A stretch of 64,000 bases of DNA from Hypericum androsaemum (GCA_963995505.1 OZ023181.1:16488221-16552220), one strand, 5' to 3'. Shown: positions 23,330-34,639, counted from the first letter of the stretch. Notes: a model not told the origin generated them from the sequence alone. Numbers and translations are program-made.

Positions 23330-25000
23330 ATGATGAGTGAAGTGAGGTCGCCCGTAGAGATGTTCGATGGCGTCGACTATAAATTTCAGAAGATGCAAGT
23401 AGAGGACTACCTGTATGGCAAGGACTTGCACTTGTCGCTTAGTGAGAAGAAGCTCGACGACATGAAGGAAGAGGAGTGGAAGCTCCTAGACTCCAAGGCC
23501 ATGAGTGTAGTGCGCCTTTCCTTGTCTAGGAATGTGGCGTTGCTCATGGTGAAGTCGAAGTCCACGAAGGAGATGTTAGAGACTTTGTCCAAGATGTATG
23601 AGAAGCCCTCGGCCGCCAACAAAGTGTATTTGATGAGAGGGTTATTCAACCTTCGGATGATGGAGAGTGATATGGTGGCCAAGCACCTACATAAGTTTAA
23701 TACAACGATTACCCAATTGAGCTCGGTTGAGATTGACTTCGACGATGAGGTACAAGCCCTAATTTTGCTAAGTTCCTTACCCGATAGTTAGAATGGCACG
23801 GTCACGGCAGTGAGTGCCTCGGTGGGGAAGGTGAAGTTAAAGCTAGCTGAGGTAAGAGATTTGATCATGAGTGAGGAGATTAGAAGGAGAGAATCCGGAG
23901 TAGCCTTGACATCAGCTTTGAGTGTGGGCAATAGGGGGAGGTACGAGTCGAAGGGGAGGAAGGACCATGGTTAGTCAAGATCTAAACCGAGGGGTAGATC
24001 GAAGAGGGATTTGAGCTTAGTGCAGTGTTGGAATTGTAAAGAGTATGGTCACTTCTAAGATCTGTGCATAGCACCAAGGAGGGAGGATGAGTCGGCCAAT
24101 GCAACGACGGAAGATCATAGAGATTTCTTGGTCTTGAGTGAGTGGAGTCTGTTGGAGGAGTGGGTAGTAGATTCAGGAGCCTCATTCCACTCTTATAGTG
24201 ATACGAGGGTGATGGAGAAGTATGTCCTAGGTGACTTTGGCAAAGTTTGTCAAGCGAATGGTGAGACCTTACAAGTTGTGGGCATGGAGAGGTGTGAATC
24301 AAGACCTATAACGGATCGTTGTTACAAATGAAGGGTGTGAGGCATGTTTTTGGGTTGAAGAGGAACTTGATATCCATAGGGTAATTAGATAAGGAAGATT
24401 ATGGTGTGACCTTTGACCGCAGGTCATGAAAAGTCTCCAAGGGAGCTATGGTAGTAGCTCGAGGAGTGAAGGAGGGGACTTTGTATGTGATAAAGAACAG
24501 CAATGAATGACAAAGTGGCCACGTGAGTGAGAAGGGGATGGAGGTGCTTTATTCAAGAGGAAAACTACCAAGCTTGAAGATCGAAGAGGTGGGTCTTTGC
24601 GAGCATTGTGGTCTTGGAAAGTAGAAGAGAGTGAGCTTTTCGATAGGTGGCATTTTTTGGAAAGAGGAGAAGTTTGAATTGGTCCAAAATGATGTGAGGG
24701 GACCAGCACTGGTGGCATCCTTGGGTGGTTCATTATGCTACAAGACCTCTATTGATGAGAAGGATCTTAAGGTGTGCTTGAGATCAAGTGATGGCGGAGA
24801 GTACAAGCTCCAAGAGTTCGAGGACAAGGAAAATGTGTCAGGTGATGAGAGTTCTAGCATTGAGATGGTCAAGCTAGACATCTTAAACTCGGGTGGGAGC
24901 AAGAAGGTACTAAGTAGTCGGAAGGCCAGTGAGGAGAAGGTAGAACCAAGTTCTCCACTGCCAGTGGTTCTACAGTAGAGATCCATAAGTGAAGGTGGTT
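23330..25000 (+). pseudogene. copia gag-protease-partial integrase, degenerate
   Basis: Starts at the ATG at 23330. A UBN2/gag-type region (DGVDYKFQKMQVEDYLYGKD, then LRMMESDMVAKHLHKF) is open to a stop at 23789-23791. The frame continues to a CCHC knuckle CWNCKEYGHF-stop-DLC near 24030 and the protease motif VVDSGASFHS near 24166. Next come an integrase-type zinc region (LCEHCGLGK, near 24598) and FELVQNDVRGPALVASLGGS near 24680. The sequence then jumps to CLRSSDGGEYKLQEFED (near 24776), which lies well downstream in intact elements, so most of the integrase core is deleted. The reverse transcriptase is absent. Confidence 0.85.
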
Positions 25001-25599
25001 CATCGCAGGGGTTCTCGCCTGCCAACTACTATCTCTTATCGATAGATGGTGGTGAGCCAGGAGATTATGCAAGTGCACAGCTGGGTGAGCTTGTGCGTGA
25101 GAGGATGCATACAAAGAGTGAGAAGATAGAATTGTTGAGTGCCAACAAGAGTCGAGAACTAGTCAAACTATATAAGAAGGCATGGCATGATCGTGGGGCT
25201 CGAGAGGTTAGGCGTGTGGCAAATGAGAACAAGTGTTTCAAGGAGAGAGCTCAAAAGTAGAAGACTCTATGTGCTTTCACGGGTGGTCGTGTGAGGTATG
25301 CAAAGGAGTGTATAAGACCAGTGATAGCAGATCCAGTGGGAGTAAAGAGAAGGCTCTTGAGGAGTCCTAGAAAGCGATGTGAGAAGGCAATAAAGTGGGT
25401 GCCCGTTCACTTGACAAGCATTATAGAGAAGGGCCTAAGTGTGATGGACAAAAAGGCTAAAGTGGTAAGATGTGTTGATGCGGATGTGGCATCAAGCTAC
25501 CTTGAGAGAAGAGGTGGTCTTGCAAGTTGCAAGTGTGATGACCAAGAAGAGTGCCTTGGAGAAGTTAGAGCTATGTGTGACTTCAACTAACCTTGTGAA
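25001..25599 (+). pseudogene. Residual 3' internal region of the copia element
   Basis: Hydrophilic open frames (for example 25291-25590, Arg/Lys-rich) with no RT or RNase H motif. It may be transduced or reshuffled sequence inside the element. I do not recognise a function. Confidence 0.4.
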
Positions 25600-26088
25600 G
25601 TGATGAGAAGAGGCTGATGTGCCAATTGGAGAAGAAGGTCATCTGGTAAAGGGTGACAAGTGCCAATTGGTGAAGATGATCACCTAGTGACGGGTGACAA
25701 GTGCTAAGTTATGAAGAAGGTCATCTAGTCATAGGTGATAAGAAATAAAGTGAAGAAGGTCATCAAGTAAATGATGACAAGTTACAAAGAAGTGAAGAGG
25801 GTCATCAAATGAATGATGACAAGTGATGAGGATCGCCTAGTGACAGGTGATTAATGATGGGTTAGTCTCCGGGTGGGAGATTACCCAGAGATGAAGAAGG
25901 TCATTCAGTGACGGGTGATTAATAATGTAGTTAGTCTCCGGGTGGGAGATTACCAATAGATAAAGAAGGTCATCCAGTGATAGGTGATTGGTATTGTGGT
26001 TAGTTTCCAAGTGGGAGATTGCCAAGTGAAGAAGACGGTCGCTTAGTGACGGGTAGTTCGTGTTGAGGTCAGTCTCCAGGTGGAAGAT
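25600..26088 (+). repeat. Tandem repeats with multiplied polypurine-tract-like motifs
   Basis: The first half repeats aaggtcatc...gtgacaagtg units of about 40-60 bp. The second half repeats a unit of about 70 bp containing gtctccgggtgggagatta (near 25865, 25934, 26003 and 26071, diverging). The last copy ends in aggtggaagat, directly before the 3' LTR at 26089, and is therefore the functional PPT position. Confidence 0.8.
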
Positions 26089-26234
26089 TGTTGGATATGG
26101 AGCCTGAGGGGTACTCGGAGAAGGCGTTGGATGATCGAGTGAAGACCAAGAGAGAGTACGAGCATCCTCTAAGTGAATGGTGAGCGAAAAGTGGGTTTCG
26201 TGAAGGACCTAGCGGCCGCTATTAGGGGGGGATG

Positions 26235-26574
26235 TGATGGAGATGAACAATTATCCCGTCCGAAGACTTCGACTTAGATTTGTTTCTGATTTACTTTAGT
26301 ATTTTGTCTTCTAGTTCTAATAGGTTTCTTGCTTTATTTCTATTAGTTTATTTATTAGAGTCCTAGTAGTATTCTATGTCGTTGATATTTTTATGTACAG
26401 ACCTTATGTATTCATAAAGTTTGGTTGATTATTGATATTAAAAATTAGGGTTCACCCTTAAATTTGTGTCATTTTTTGGTATTCGTAGAATCAACGGATC
26501 AATACTCTATCGTATTTTATGGGTATTCTCAGAATCAATTGATTCACGGTTCCTATCCACGTTCCAGTGCATCA
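26235..26574 (+). repeat. 5' LTR of nested element
   Basis: 340 bp, TG...CA ends, AT-rich; partner at 28190-28529. Confidence 0.93.
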
Positions 26575-27222
26575 GTTGGTATCAAGAGTTGCGTTCGTTC
26601 CTCGTGGTGTTTGATCCTCGTAGTTTTCGATTGTGTTCGATCCTTTCGATCTGGAGTTCGTCCTATCAAAAATAAAAAAATAAAAAAAAGAGAGGTTGAG
26701 GTTCGTTTTGTTTCTTTTGGAGAAGACACAGTCATCATCGCCGACGCTCGCTCAACTGCCTACCACCAGCTCCTTCGGCTCTTCCAGTCGCCACCGCACC
26801 AGCCCCGGAGTCCTGACTCCTGTCTACCTCGCGTCAGCCGCCCACGGCCCCTATCTGCCCCGGGTCATTTGCCTCATGAAGAAGGTCCCGTCTGGAATGA
26901 CGCCAGCTTGAGCACCGTTGGAGACACTCGCCGCCCCCGATGTGTCGTTCTCCCGCGTCCACGCCTCGGGCCATCAGCCACCCACCACCGTTGGTGGTTT
27001 CCGGTTTGGATTTCTTCCCTTTCTCAAAATTAAGGTTTGTTTGATTTGGGAATTTTGGTGATAGGGGAAACTTTGGACCTGATTTGGAAATTGACAGAAG
27101 TTTGAAGATCTTTTGGTAATTTTCCTGAAGACGTGACTGGATCAGAATTTGCCAGTTGGCATAATTGCAATTTGGTCCCAACAAGTTTTGCTAAATTACA
27201 GATTGATCCCTTTGGGCTAAAA

Positions 27223-27989
27223 TGATGATGCTTCCTACTTTGCATGACTTTCCTTATCTCGATTGGGAAATTTCAAGAAGGGACTTCATAACGTGGCTTG
27301 TCAATGTGGAGATATATTTTGACGTTCACAAGTTTTCGGAGCTGGATAAAGTCAGATTTGTCAAACAACGATTTTGAGGTGATCTTATGGATTGGTGGTA
27401 TGACTTAAATCTTCGACAACAACGATGTGGTAAGCAGAAAATATCTCGATGGCCTAAGATGAAAGAGAAGTTGATTTATGATTTGTTTCCTCAACATGCT
27501 TACGAAGTTTGAAATGCTGTTGGTAACAAGCACCATCACTTTTGGGAATAATATGATTGTCAAATGGTCCAAAAGTTGCATGAGCTTCAAGCTAATTTGG
27601 ATGATTTGAGACAAGAGATGTCCGAGATCTTGAGGAAGAAAGAGACTGCACCATCAGAAGAAGTTGAAGATGCTTTGGTTTGGGAAAAGGTTGGTGCATC
27701 CACTGATGACTTATTTGATGAACCAATTTATGACTCTTACCTTGATGAGGAGGACGAGGTGGACGAGGTTGATGTAGACAATGGTGAATCAATTTATGAC
27801 TATTATCCTGATGAGGTTGATGCAATTATTGGTGACGCTAGACTTGAAGACTCTACTAAGGATGATGAGTCGGTGGATGTGGCTTTATCCCAGATTGCCA
27901 ATGATTATGAGGTTGAGCACATTGACTTTCTCGGCGTTGACAAGTTTGACTATGTTGAGGGTTCTGCGTCATTGAACTTGTGGAAATAG
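27223..27989 (+). pseudogene. gag-like region of nested element
   Basis: The translation shows a Ty3/gypsy-type retrotransposon gag layout: TWLVNVEIYFDVHKFSELDK, then WWYDLNLRQQR and WPKMKEKLIYDLFPQHAYEV, with stops near 27373 and 27511. An open acidic C-terminal part begins MVQKLHELQANLDDLRQEMS (from about 27564, coiled-coil-like) and ends at 27989. No zinc knuckle, protease, RT or integrase is visible. Confidence 0.75.
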
Positions 27990-28178
27990 CCTAAAGGATG
28001 CCGAACGACATGCTCGAAAAGATGCGTTCATGGTCTTTCCTGTGGAGAGCATTTGCGGGTACCTCATTTCCAAGTATTTGTTCTGTTGGAAGGGACGACT
28101 TCAAGTATCACCACGTTGCTCGAAAATGAAGATCTCGAACTGGTCGACCATACCAAATTTGAGGACGAATTTCTCCAA

Positions 28179-28189
28179 TCGGGGGAGAA
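28179..28189 (+). other. Polypurine tract of nested element
   Basis: tcgggggagaa immediately before the 3' LTR, the plus-strand priming site. Confidence 0.85.
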
Positions 28190-28529
28190 TGATGGAGATA
28201 AACAATTATCCCATTCGAAGGCTTCGACTTAGATTTGTTTCTGATTTGCTTTAGTATTTCGTCTTCTAGTTCTAATAGGTTTCTTGCTTTATTTCTATTA
28301 GTTTATTTATTGGAGTCCTAGTAGTATTCTATATCGTTGATGTCTTTATATACAGACCCTATCTACTCATAAAGTTTGGTTGATTATTGATATTGAAAAT
28401 TAGGGTTTACCCTTAAATTTTTATCATTTTTTGGTATTCGTAGAATCAACGGATCGATACTCTATCGTATTTTCTGGGTATTCTCAGAATCAACAGATTC
28501 ACGGTTCCTATTCACGTTTCACTGCATCA
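28190..28529 (+). repeat. 3' LTR of nested element
   Basis: 340 bp, same ends as the 5' copy, followed by the TSD ggatg. Confidence 0.93.
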
Positions 28530-29215
28530 GGATGTTAAGGAGGCACCCAGAGTTGAAGGACCTAGCGGTCGCTAGGTGTATAGCGAACGCTAGAGGGGGG
28601 ACAGAAATGTGTAAAGCTGAGGACCTAGCGGCCGCTAGGGGGCTAGCGATCGCTAGGGGTGCCTGAGAAAGTTGTATTTTTTGGACAAGTTTTCCCCTTT
28701 CGACCAGGGTTGTTGCCTCTATAAATACCCATTGTAAGCCTCATTTGATGTGTTGCCCAAGTGTAGCCACTCCAAGTGAAGAAGAAAGAGAGAAAAATAT
28801 AGAAAAGGAGAGAGTGAGCCAAGTGTGTTGGCATCTATTGTAAGAGCAAGTGAAGCTCCATTGTGTGAAGTATAGTAGAATCTCTCATGACTTGATAGCC
28901 CCGAGACGTAGATCATTGTAGATTGAACCGGGTAACCAAATATTGTGTCCCTTCTTATTTCGATCTTCTCGTTGTGTTTGTGATTTGCTCTATGCGTGTG
29001 TTCGTTGCGTTGCTTGGGTCCACGTGGGAAGTGGGTATTTTCTCCAACAAAACCTCTGTCCAACTTATGTAGATGGATTTCACTATTAATTGGGGAAATT
29101 AGAACTACAAATCTAAATTAATTATTTGTAAATGTAGCATTGACCATCTTACACGTCAAACTTTCAATTTTTCTAGCCATAAGAATTGGCTCGTCAATTT
29201 AATTTGAGAATATTA

Positions 29216-29217
<2 letters not shown>

Positions 29218-29290
<73 letters not shown>
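29218..29290. repeat. (TA)n microsatellite
   Basis: About 36 uninterrupted TA dinucleotides. The open frame across it is meaningless. Confidence 0.97.
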
Positions 29291-29292
<2 letters not shown>

Positions 29293-30780
29293 CACATCTC
29301 ATAATGTCTCGATGGAATGCCGACCGACGTCGAGGGACCAAAATTTTGTCTATATTGTTAAGCTCTGTCAACAACTGGAGGCCAATTAATTGTATTTTTG
29401 CTCGCCAGCCACCTGCATTTTGTATTTTTCTTAGGTTTTCTTTAACAATCTGATATTCGTTATCACTAGATTAATTAATGCAGATTTGAGTCAGGTAAGA
29501 CTTTTAGAAAGTAGTAAAATTTTATCAACAAATATTTAATACTAATATCTTTTTGACTCGAACTCAAAATTTTATTAAATTAGAACAACATCTTCAAATG
29601 CGTTGTTGGTTGTATTTTTCTTAGCTTCACAGGGGGATAAACCTTACGTGGCGATAACATGGCCTATTTCATCCCGTGTAAACATTACGCTCGGTCCTTC
29701 AAAAAAAACATTGCGCTCGTTATTTGGATATACTCTTCATATTAGATACTCAATTATCCAACCTCAAATCTCAACAGAATAGATTAATTTATTTTTGACA
29801 CTCATGATTGAACCTAATAACATGTTACATTTAATTTAGGGTTCTCGATATGCCATGTTACCTAAGTTTGTATAAAATTGACGTGTTATAAAACAATGAA
29901 CTGTTCGAGAATGTAGCTTTCGATTAAGTGTGTAAGTTGGCCCAATATTTTGGAGAAGCGTCTAATTAATGTAATCATTTAATTGATTAAACATGCAATG
30001 TTGGACTAATTAAAATATGGTTCTCATTAATTAATTTTCATTATTTATGAGATAAAATTCATTAAGAAAGTTTCGTAAATATACATAACATTTTTGGAAA
30101 ACCAATTATGGGTACCATAAAAATTGGCTTACATTCTCTATAAAGATAACATGTTATGATATACATATTACCGCAACGTCTAACACTTTCAGACAGCTAA
30201 TATTCATGTTCCACACGAAAATTCCCGTGAACAAAAATTTTTTTTTTTTACATTTCCGACGATGAACTATAGTTTTCGTTGGGGTGGGCAGGAAATTGTC
30301 AGGGAACCGGAGGAAACAGCCATTGGGATGCATGTGGCAGAGCGAAACCCAGGAACTGTGCTTCTTTTCGTCCAACCTACCGGGAGACCAACGTTATTGT
30401 ATCTGTAATATATTCGACTAAAATTATACATCTTCCAGATGGTCGATGTGAAACTTATTATTGCTTTCTTTATTGTGTCAGATGGCATGTTACTAAATTT
30501 TTCATTATGATATGGGCATGGGAAGACTTTGAGTCGCCTTTGTGAAGCAAGTTTTAATGCATCGTTTGACTAATTACCGATGAAATCGGATAAGATATTG
30601 TCGTCATCGATACTGCATCCCGTAGTTTAATTGTCACCCTACATACACGGGATTTAGAGACTTTGAGTTCAGTACCAGGTGGTCCAAAAATTAGAGAAAA
30701 AAAACTCAAACTCAGGCTATTGTTAACGCTAAAATTTAAGGCGCAATATTATAGAATACTGAGATTAGTCGTCCTAATAA
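29291..30780. other. AT-rich intergenic DNA
   Basis: No gene recognised. Small open frames around 30154-30545 overlap on both strands and show no domain I know. Confidence 0.45.
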
Positions 30781-30879
30781 TAATCACGAACTAGAGATTA
30801 ATTGGGGTGGAAATGGATATTATCCTGGCGCATGACTATTTTAGCATGGGAAGAAGAGGAAGTGAGTAACCTGTACCAA

Positions 30880-31450
30880 TTGCTCTTAAATGTCCACTCT
30901 GGTGATTCTAGGCAAGATACGTTGTTGTGGCAATATCTAGGTGAAAACGATTTCTCCATCTCTGCTCTTCGGAAGAAACATTACGCTGGAATTGAAGGAA
31001 GTCAGCAGTGCCTTCTTGCTCCACTTACTTGGACGGGTAAGATTCCTTTTAAGCTTGAATATTTCATGTGGATAACGTTGAAAAAAAGCTATTTACCATG
31101 GACGTTCTCTTTAGAAGACGTAGATTGGATCCCTGGGATTCTCACTGTACAATTTGTGGTGATGTAGATGAATGCATCGACTATCTTTTCCTCAAGTGCT
31201 CATTCGCTAAAAGTGTGTGGGATTATTTTGTGAATCGTGTGGGTGTGCTTTAGAATAGTCTGTCGTCAATTACAGCTTCCCTTGAAGAGTCGTACAGATT
31301 ATACGGAGCTACTCTTTGGAGACTATGACTAACAAGGAATCGAGCTATTTTCTAAGGTGAACGGTGCAACCGGCAATTTTTCACTCATACTACTACTCGT
31401 CAGCTTAGGTGGTCAAATTCTTCCAAAGAGTTCGGACCCATGACTTATTT
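30880..31450 (+). pseudogene. LINE RT zinc-binding (zf-RVT) remnant
   Basis: DTLLWQYLGENDFSISALRK near 30915, then TGKIPFKLEYFMW and, one frame over, HCTICGDVDECIDYLFLKCS followed by FAKSVWDYF near 31148-31230. This is the zf-RVT signature (C-x2-C, then H/Y-x3-C, then W). Downstream TRNRAIF continues the domain. A frameshift near 31070 and later stops make it a fossil. Confidence 0.75.
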
Positions 31451-31613
31451 TTGTACATGAAATCTCTACGTAATATAAGAGATTATACATGCAATTAACA
31501 AGTAGCGTAGAATTTTGTACTACTTGATATAAAATTGTAGGTATATAAAAAATTAATCAATTTACCAAAAAACGAATGATTGATTCAACAACAGTACTAT
31601 CTATCAACAGAGT

Positions 31614-31628
31614 TTAATCATCTTAGTT
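31614..31628 (+). repeat. TSD of minus-strand retroinsertion (15 bp)
   Basis: ttaatcatcttagtt, repeated exactly at 32835-32849. Confidence 0.88.
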
Positions 31629-32834
31629 TTTTTTGAGAAGGGTGGCGCGAAGCCTATATTAGAATACAGATTACAAACAGAAAGAGAAAAACATAAACAA
31701 AGCACGAAGAAGCTGAAACAGAACACAAAACCAAGCCTAGCGGAGACAGACAGGCATGGGTGAAGGCGAAGGGCGGACGAGAGACTATGAGAGCCGATCG
31801 TCCAAGGCGAAAGCTGCCAAGACAAGCTACGGCTAATAACCATAAATTCACATCAAAGACACGAATTTGTGGGCATTTGAATGCATACAAGATACATGCA
31901 AATGAATGACAAGATTGAATGAATCCAATCAAGCCAAGGCTATCCACCTGCACCAACAGGCAAGGTTTTGAGGACCGAACAGATCTCGCATTGAGCGAAG
32001 ATCGACCGAAGCAAAAGCATACGCAGATAAAGCAAGACCAGAAACCAACAAGGCGACTAAACAGAGGTAGCCCAGGGATTAAAACAACAAACAAAACAAC
32101 AGAAAAAAGCCACAGCAGAGCAACAACACAAAAGAAACATAAAAGCACAAACGAAATAAAAATTAACAACAGCAACAACCGGGGGGAGATCGGCGGCGAC
32201 CAATCCCCCCCGGGACCACCGGCGGAATCAAAAGGGCCCAGTAGGAACCCCGATGAGGAACGGCAGACGGGAAGGTGAGGGACGGTGGATGGTGACGACG
32301 ATCTGTGGCGGGCGGGTCTCTGAGAAAAGCGGCGACGTCACTCAGTGGCGACGATTTGAGGGACGGCGATGAAGATCTAAGGCGGACGGTCTCGGTGAGT
32401 AGCGGTAAAGGTAGAGGCGACGACGGGCCGACGAACTGACGAGCAACGGAGAGCTGGGATCGGTGATTTGTGCGCGGGTCTCCGAGTGCTGACTAGCAAC
32501 GGGGGAGGCGGCGACGGGCCAGTAGCGGGGAGCGGCGGACTAGCTGACAGAGGAGGTGACCGGAGGCGGGGCGGCGAGACAGAAACGGGGAGGCAGAGGA
32601 CGGCGGGATGGCGACTAGGTGACGGTAGAGCTGCGGTGAGGCGAGCGAGGGAGAGCGATGGCGACGGAGACTGGTAAGGAGACGGGGCCGATGAAGGAAC
32701 CAAGGAAAGAAAGAAGAAGAAAAAGAAAAAGAAGAAGAAGATAAGCTCCACGGAACAAAAATATCTAGATATTTTTGGGAGGGAGAGAGAAAGGCTCCAA
32801 CAAGGGAGAGAGATCTCGTCGTGCATTTGGAAGC
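31629..32834 (-). mobile_element. Non-LTR retroinsertion without ORFs
   Basis: A 1.2-kb insert bounded by a perfect 15-bp TSD. On the minus strand it starts with a pyrimidine-rich, GC-rich leader (32830 down to about 32300), continues through T-rich low-complexity DNA and ends in a short A-tail (the T-run at 31627-31634 on plus). No endonuclease or RT is present. The Leu/Phe-rich and Pro/Ser-rich open frames look like low-complexity artefacts. It may be an internally deleted LINE, with 5' leader joined to 3' tail, or a non-autonomous family. Confidence 0.82.
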
Positions 32835-32849
32835 TTAATCATCTTAGTT
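32835..32849 (+). repeat. TSD of minus-strand retroinsertion, second copy
   Basis: Exact match to 31614-31628, at the 5' (GC-rich) end of the insert. Confidence 0.88.
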
Positions 32850-33891
32850 AGACAAACCAATGTTTCCATGTTGGTGTTCGACGTAGCCTCGTGACCATGG
32901 GTCATTTCCTCTATTATCACTATATTTAGGGGTGTACAAATGGTATTTAGTATTTTCGATATTCGAAATTTTGGGATCAATATTGGTATTAAGTATATAA
33001 TTTTGTATATTTTTTTGAGAAATTCAATAAATTTTAGTATTTGGTATAAGTTCTGTATATACCGATATCATTTCGGTATATCGTGTGACTGATTTTGTAT
33101 TGCAGTGTAATCGATGTAACTTTTTTCTCAATCATCATTTTTTCCATTAGAATTTGTGATAATTTAATTTTTATTGATGTACGGGGGAGTCACCGTAAGA
33201 TGGGGGAGGGGACCATACGGGTAGGGGGAGGGTGAACCTTTGTAGATACCATTAGTATTAGGCTGCTTATTAGTTATTACTACTATCTTTTTATTTTAAT
33301 AAAGTTAATTTACCTAACAAAAAAAAAAGCTTGTCCTCCGGTAAGAAGCACACATCGAGACATATACGGACCCATCTTAGAAAAAGAGAGAATTTTTAAG
33401 GGATGAAGAAAAGATAGATAATTATGGACCCAGAAAACCCATCTCACAATGATCAAATGTTCTTGAGATAGAGGAATGTAAATTTCTGTTTACAGAGACT
33501 AATCTGATAAATGACGTTGCATCTTTCAATAAAACGTGAGAATTAAGCTTCAGTTAATTAAAGATCCGGTGTCCACCGTCCAATGGCAACACGTGATCCT
33601 GGTCCCGCTCCTATTAAAGGCGTGATTGTCGATCCTGGTCCACCGTCTAGTAACTGATTTATTATTTAGCTTTTGATAAAAAAAAATTTGTAATTTGATA
33701 TTTTTTGGTTAAGAGAGAACTTTATCATCAACTGAACTAATTGATTGTTGGTCGATAAAGTAGTAACTAATGTAGCAGCACATATGTTAAAATATCAGGA
33801 ATGCATCTTATACAGATTAAACAAAACTATATAGTCAGAATTTTTTATAGTAGTAATTGATTGTATATAATGGTTATAGTGCATAAGATGA
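32850..33891. other. AT-rich intergenic DNA with possible retroelement tail
   Basis: No gene. 33180-33330 is G-rich then ends aataaagttaatttac followed by an A-run, like the 3' end of a LINE or SINE, but I found no TSD. Confidence 0.4.
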
Positions 33892-33900
33892 AAAAAGTTA

Positions 33901-34201
33901 GGGCAAATTACCCTCAGGTCTCTAGTTTATAATTTTATTATTCGCAGGTCCCTGACTTTCGAAAATAGTGTATGAGGTCCCTATTTTTTAAGAAAATATT
34001 GGTCTGAGGTCCCTAGTTACCGGATTGACCTTCTTAACGGATTGACCTTCTTAAAAATCTCCGGAGAAAATCTCTGATCTGGTGATTAGGGACTTCATAC
34101 CAATATTTTTTTTAAATGTAGAGATCTTATACATTATTTCTGAAAGCCAAAAATCTGTAAGTAATAAAATTATAAATCAAAGACCTGAAGGTAATTTGCC
34201 C
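33901..34201. mobile_element. MULE-type MITE, TIR family A (copy 3)
   Basis: A 301-bp element: gggcaaattaccctcagg at the left end and ggtaatttgccc at the right. It is flanked by the perfect 9-bp TSD aaaaagtta (33892-33900 and 34202-34210). The arms contain ggtctctag/ggtccctgac/ggtccctagttac blocks. A short local duplication (gattgaccttctta twice, near 34023-34055) marks the centre. No coding content. Confidence 0.93.
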
Positions 34202-34639
34202 AAAAAGTTATGAGCTGGTCTTAAAAGTTGGAAAATACCAAGTCGGACCTAACCAAATAAAACCAGAAAGAAAAAGCGAGTGAAGTTGGTTTGAGGGTAA
34301 ACCTCTGGCATTTTAATCATCGAGCGAGATTTTAGGAGAAACAATGACAGGAGAAAACTACCCGTGAACCATGACACGTTTAGCTCACGAATTTCCACTC
34401 TGATTTCTTTTTTTTAAATCTCTGATTATCCAAACCGATCCAAATTTGAGCCGAACATGACTTTTAAAATGTGACAAAATTTTTCTGAACAAATATTTAA
34501 AATTATTATATTTCTAAAGACAGGAACTCGAGACTAAATTAAGTTAGAACAATTCTCTCCCCATTTAATCTAAGTGTGCTTGTTGGTAAGTGTAATTTCA
34601 TCTTTGACTAAATTGTCATATATAAGCTGTAATTGTTTT

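Larger units (their letters stand above)
26235..28529 (+). mobile_element. Nested non-autonomous LTR element with gag (gypsy-type)
   Basis: Complete 2.3-kb element with two 340-bp LTRs (26235-26574 and 28190-28529; roughly 92% identical by eye) starting tgatggaga and ending tgcatca. It is flanked by a perfect 5-bp TSD, ggatg (26230-26234 and 28530-28534). A PBS-like ttggtatcaagag follows the 5' LTR and a polypurine tract, gggggagaa, precedes the 3' LTR. Only gag-like sequence is inside, so it would need enzymes from an autonomous relative. Confidence 0.93.
22828..29049 (+). mobile_element. Defective Ty1/copia-type LTR retrotransposon (interrupted)
   Basis: 5' LTR 22828-23287, primer-binding site 23290-23301, gag and protease with part of integrase (23330-25000), repeat-rich 3' region, polypurine tract, and 3' LTR 26089-29049 split by a nested element. 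No reverse transcriptase or RNase H is present and several stops break the coding part, so it is non-autonomous. The 5' LTR lacks about 36 bp at its start and an internal block compared with the 3' LTR. Excluding the nested element, the remnant is about 3.9 kb. Confidence 0.88.
26089..29049 (+). repeat. 3' LTR of the copia element, split by nested insertion
   Basis: Begins tgttggatatgg at 26089, continues to 26234, is interrupted by the nested element, and resumes at 28535 through ctccaaca at 29049 (about 660 bp without the insert). It has a tctataaatacc promoter-like motif near 28717. Four copies of the palindrome ctagcg-nn-cgctag type lie at 28561-28656. Confidence 0.85.

Noticed and set aside
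25600..26088. Regular repeats considered as a CRISPR-like array
   Set aside because: Repeats are diverged, spacers are not unique, and they lie inside a plant copia element next to its LTR.
29186..29389. Open frame of alternating Tyr-Ile
   Set aside because: Translation of the TA microsatellite.
31654..32178. Hydrophobic 174-codon minus-strand frame suggesting a membrane protein
   Set aside because: Leu/Phe/Cys-rich low-complexity reading of a T-rich retroelement tail; lies wholly inside the TSD-bounded insert.
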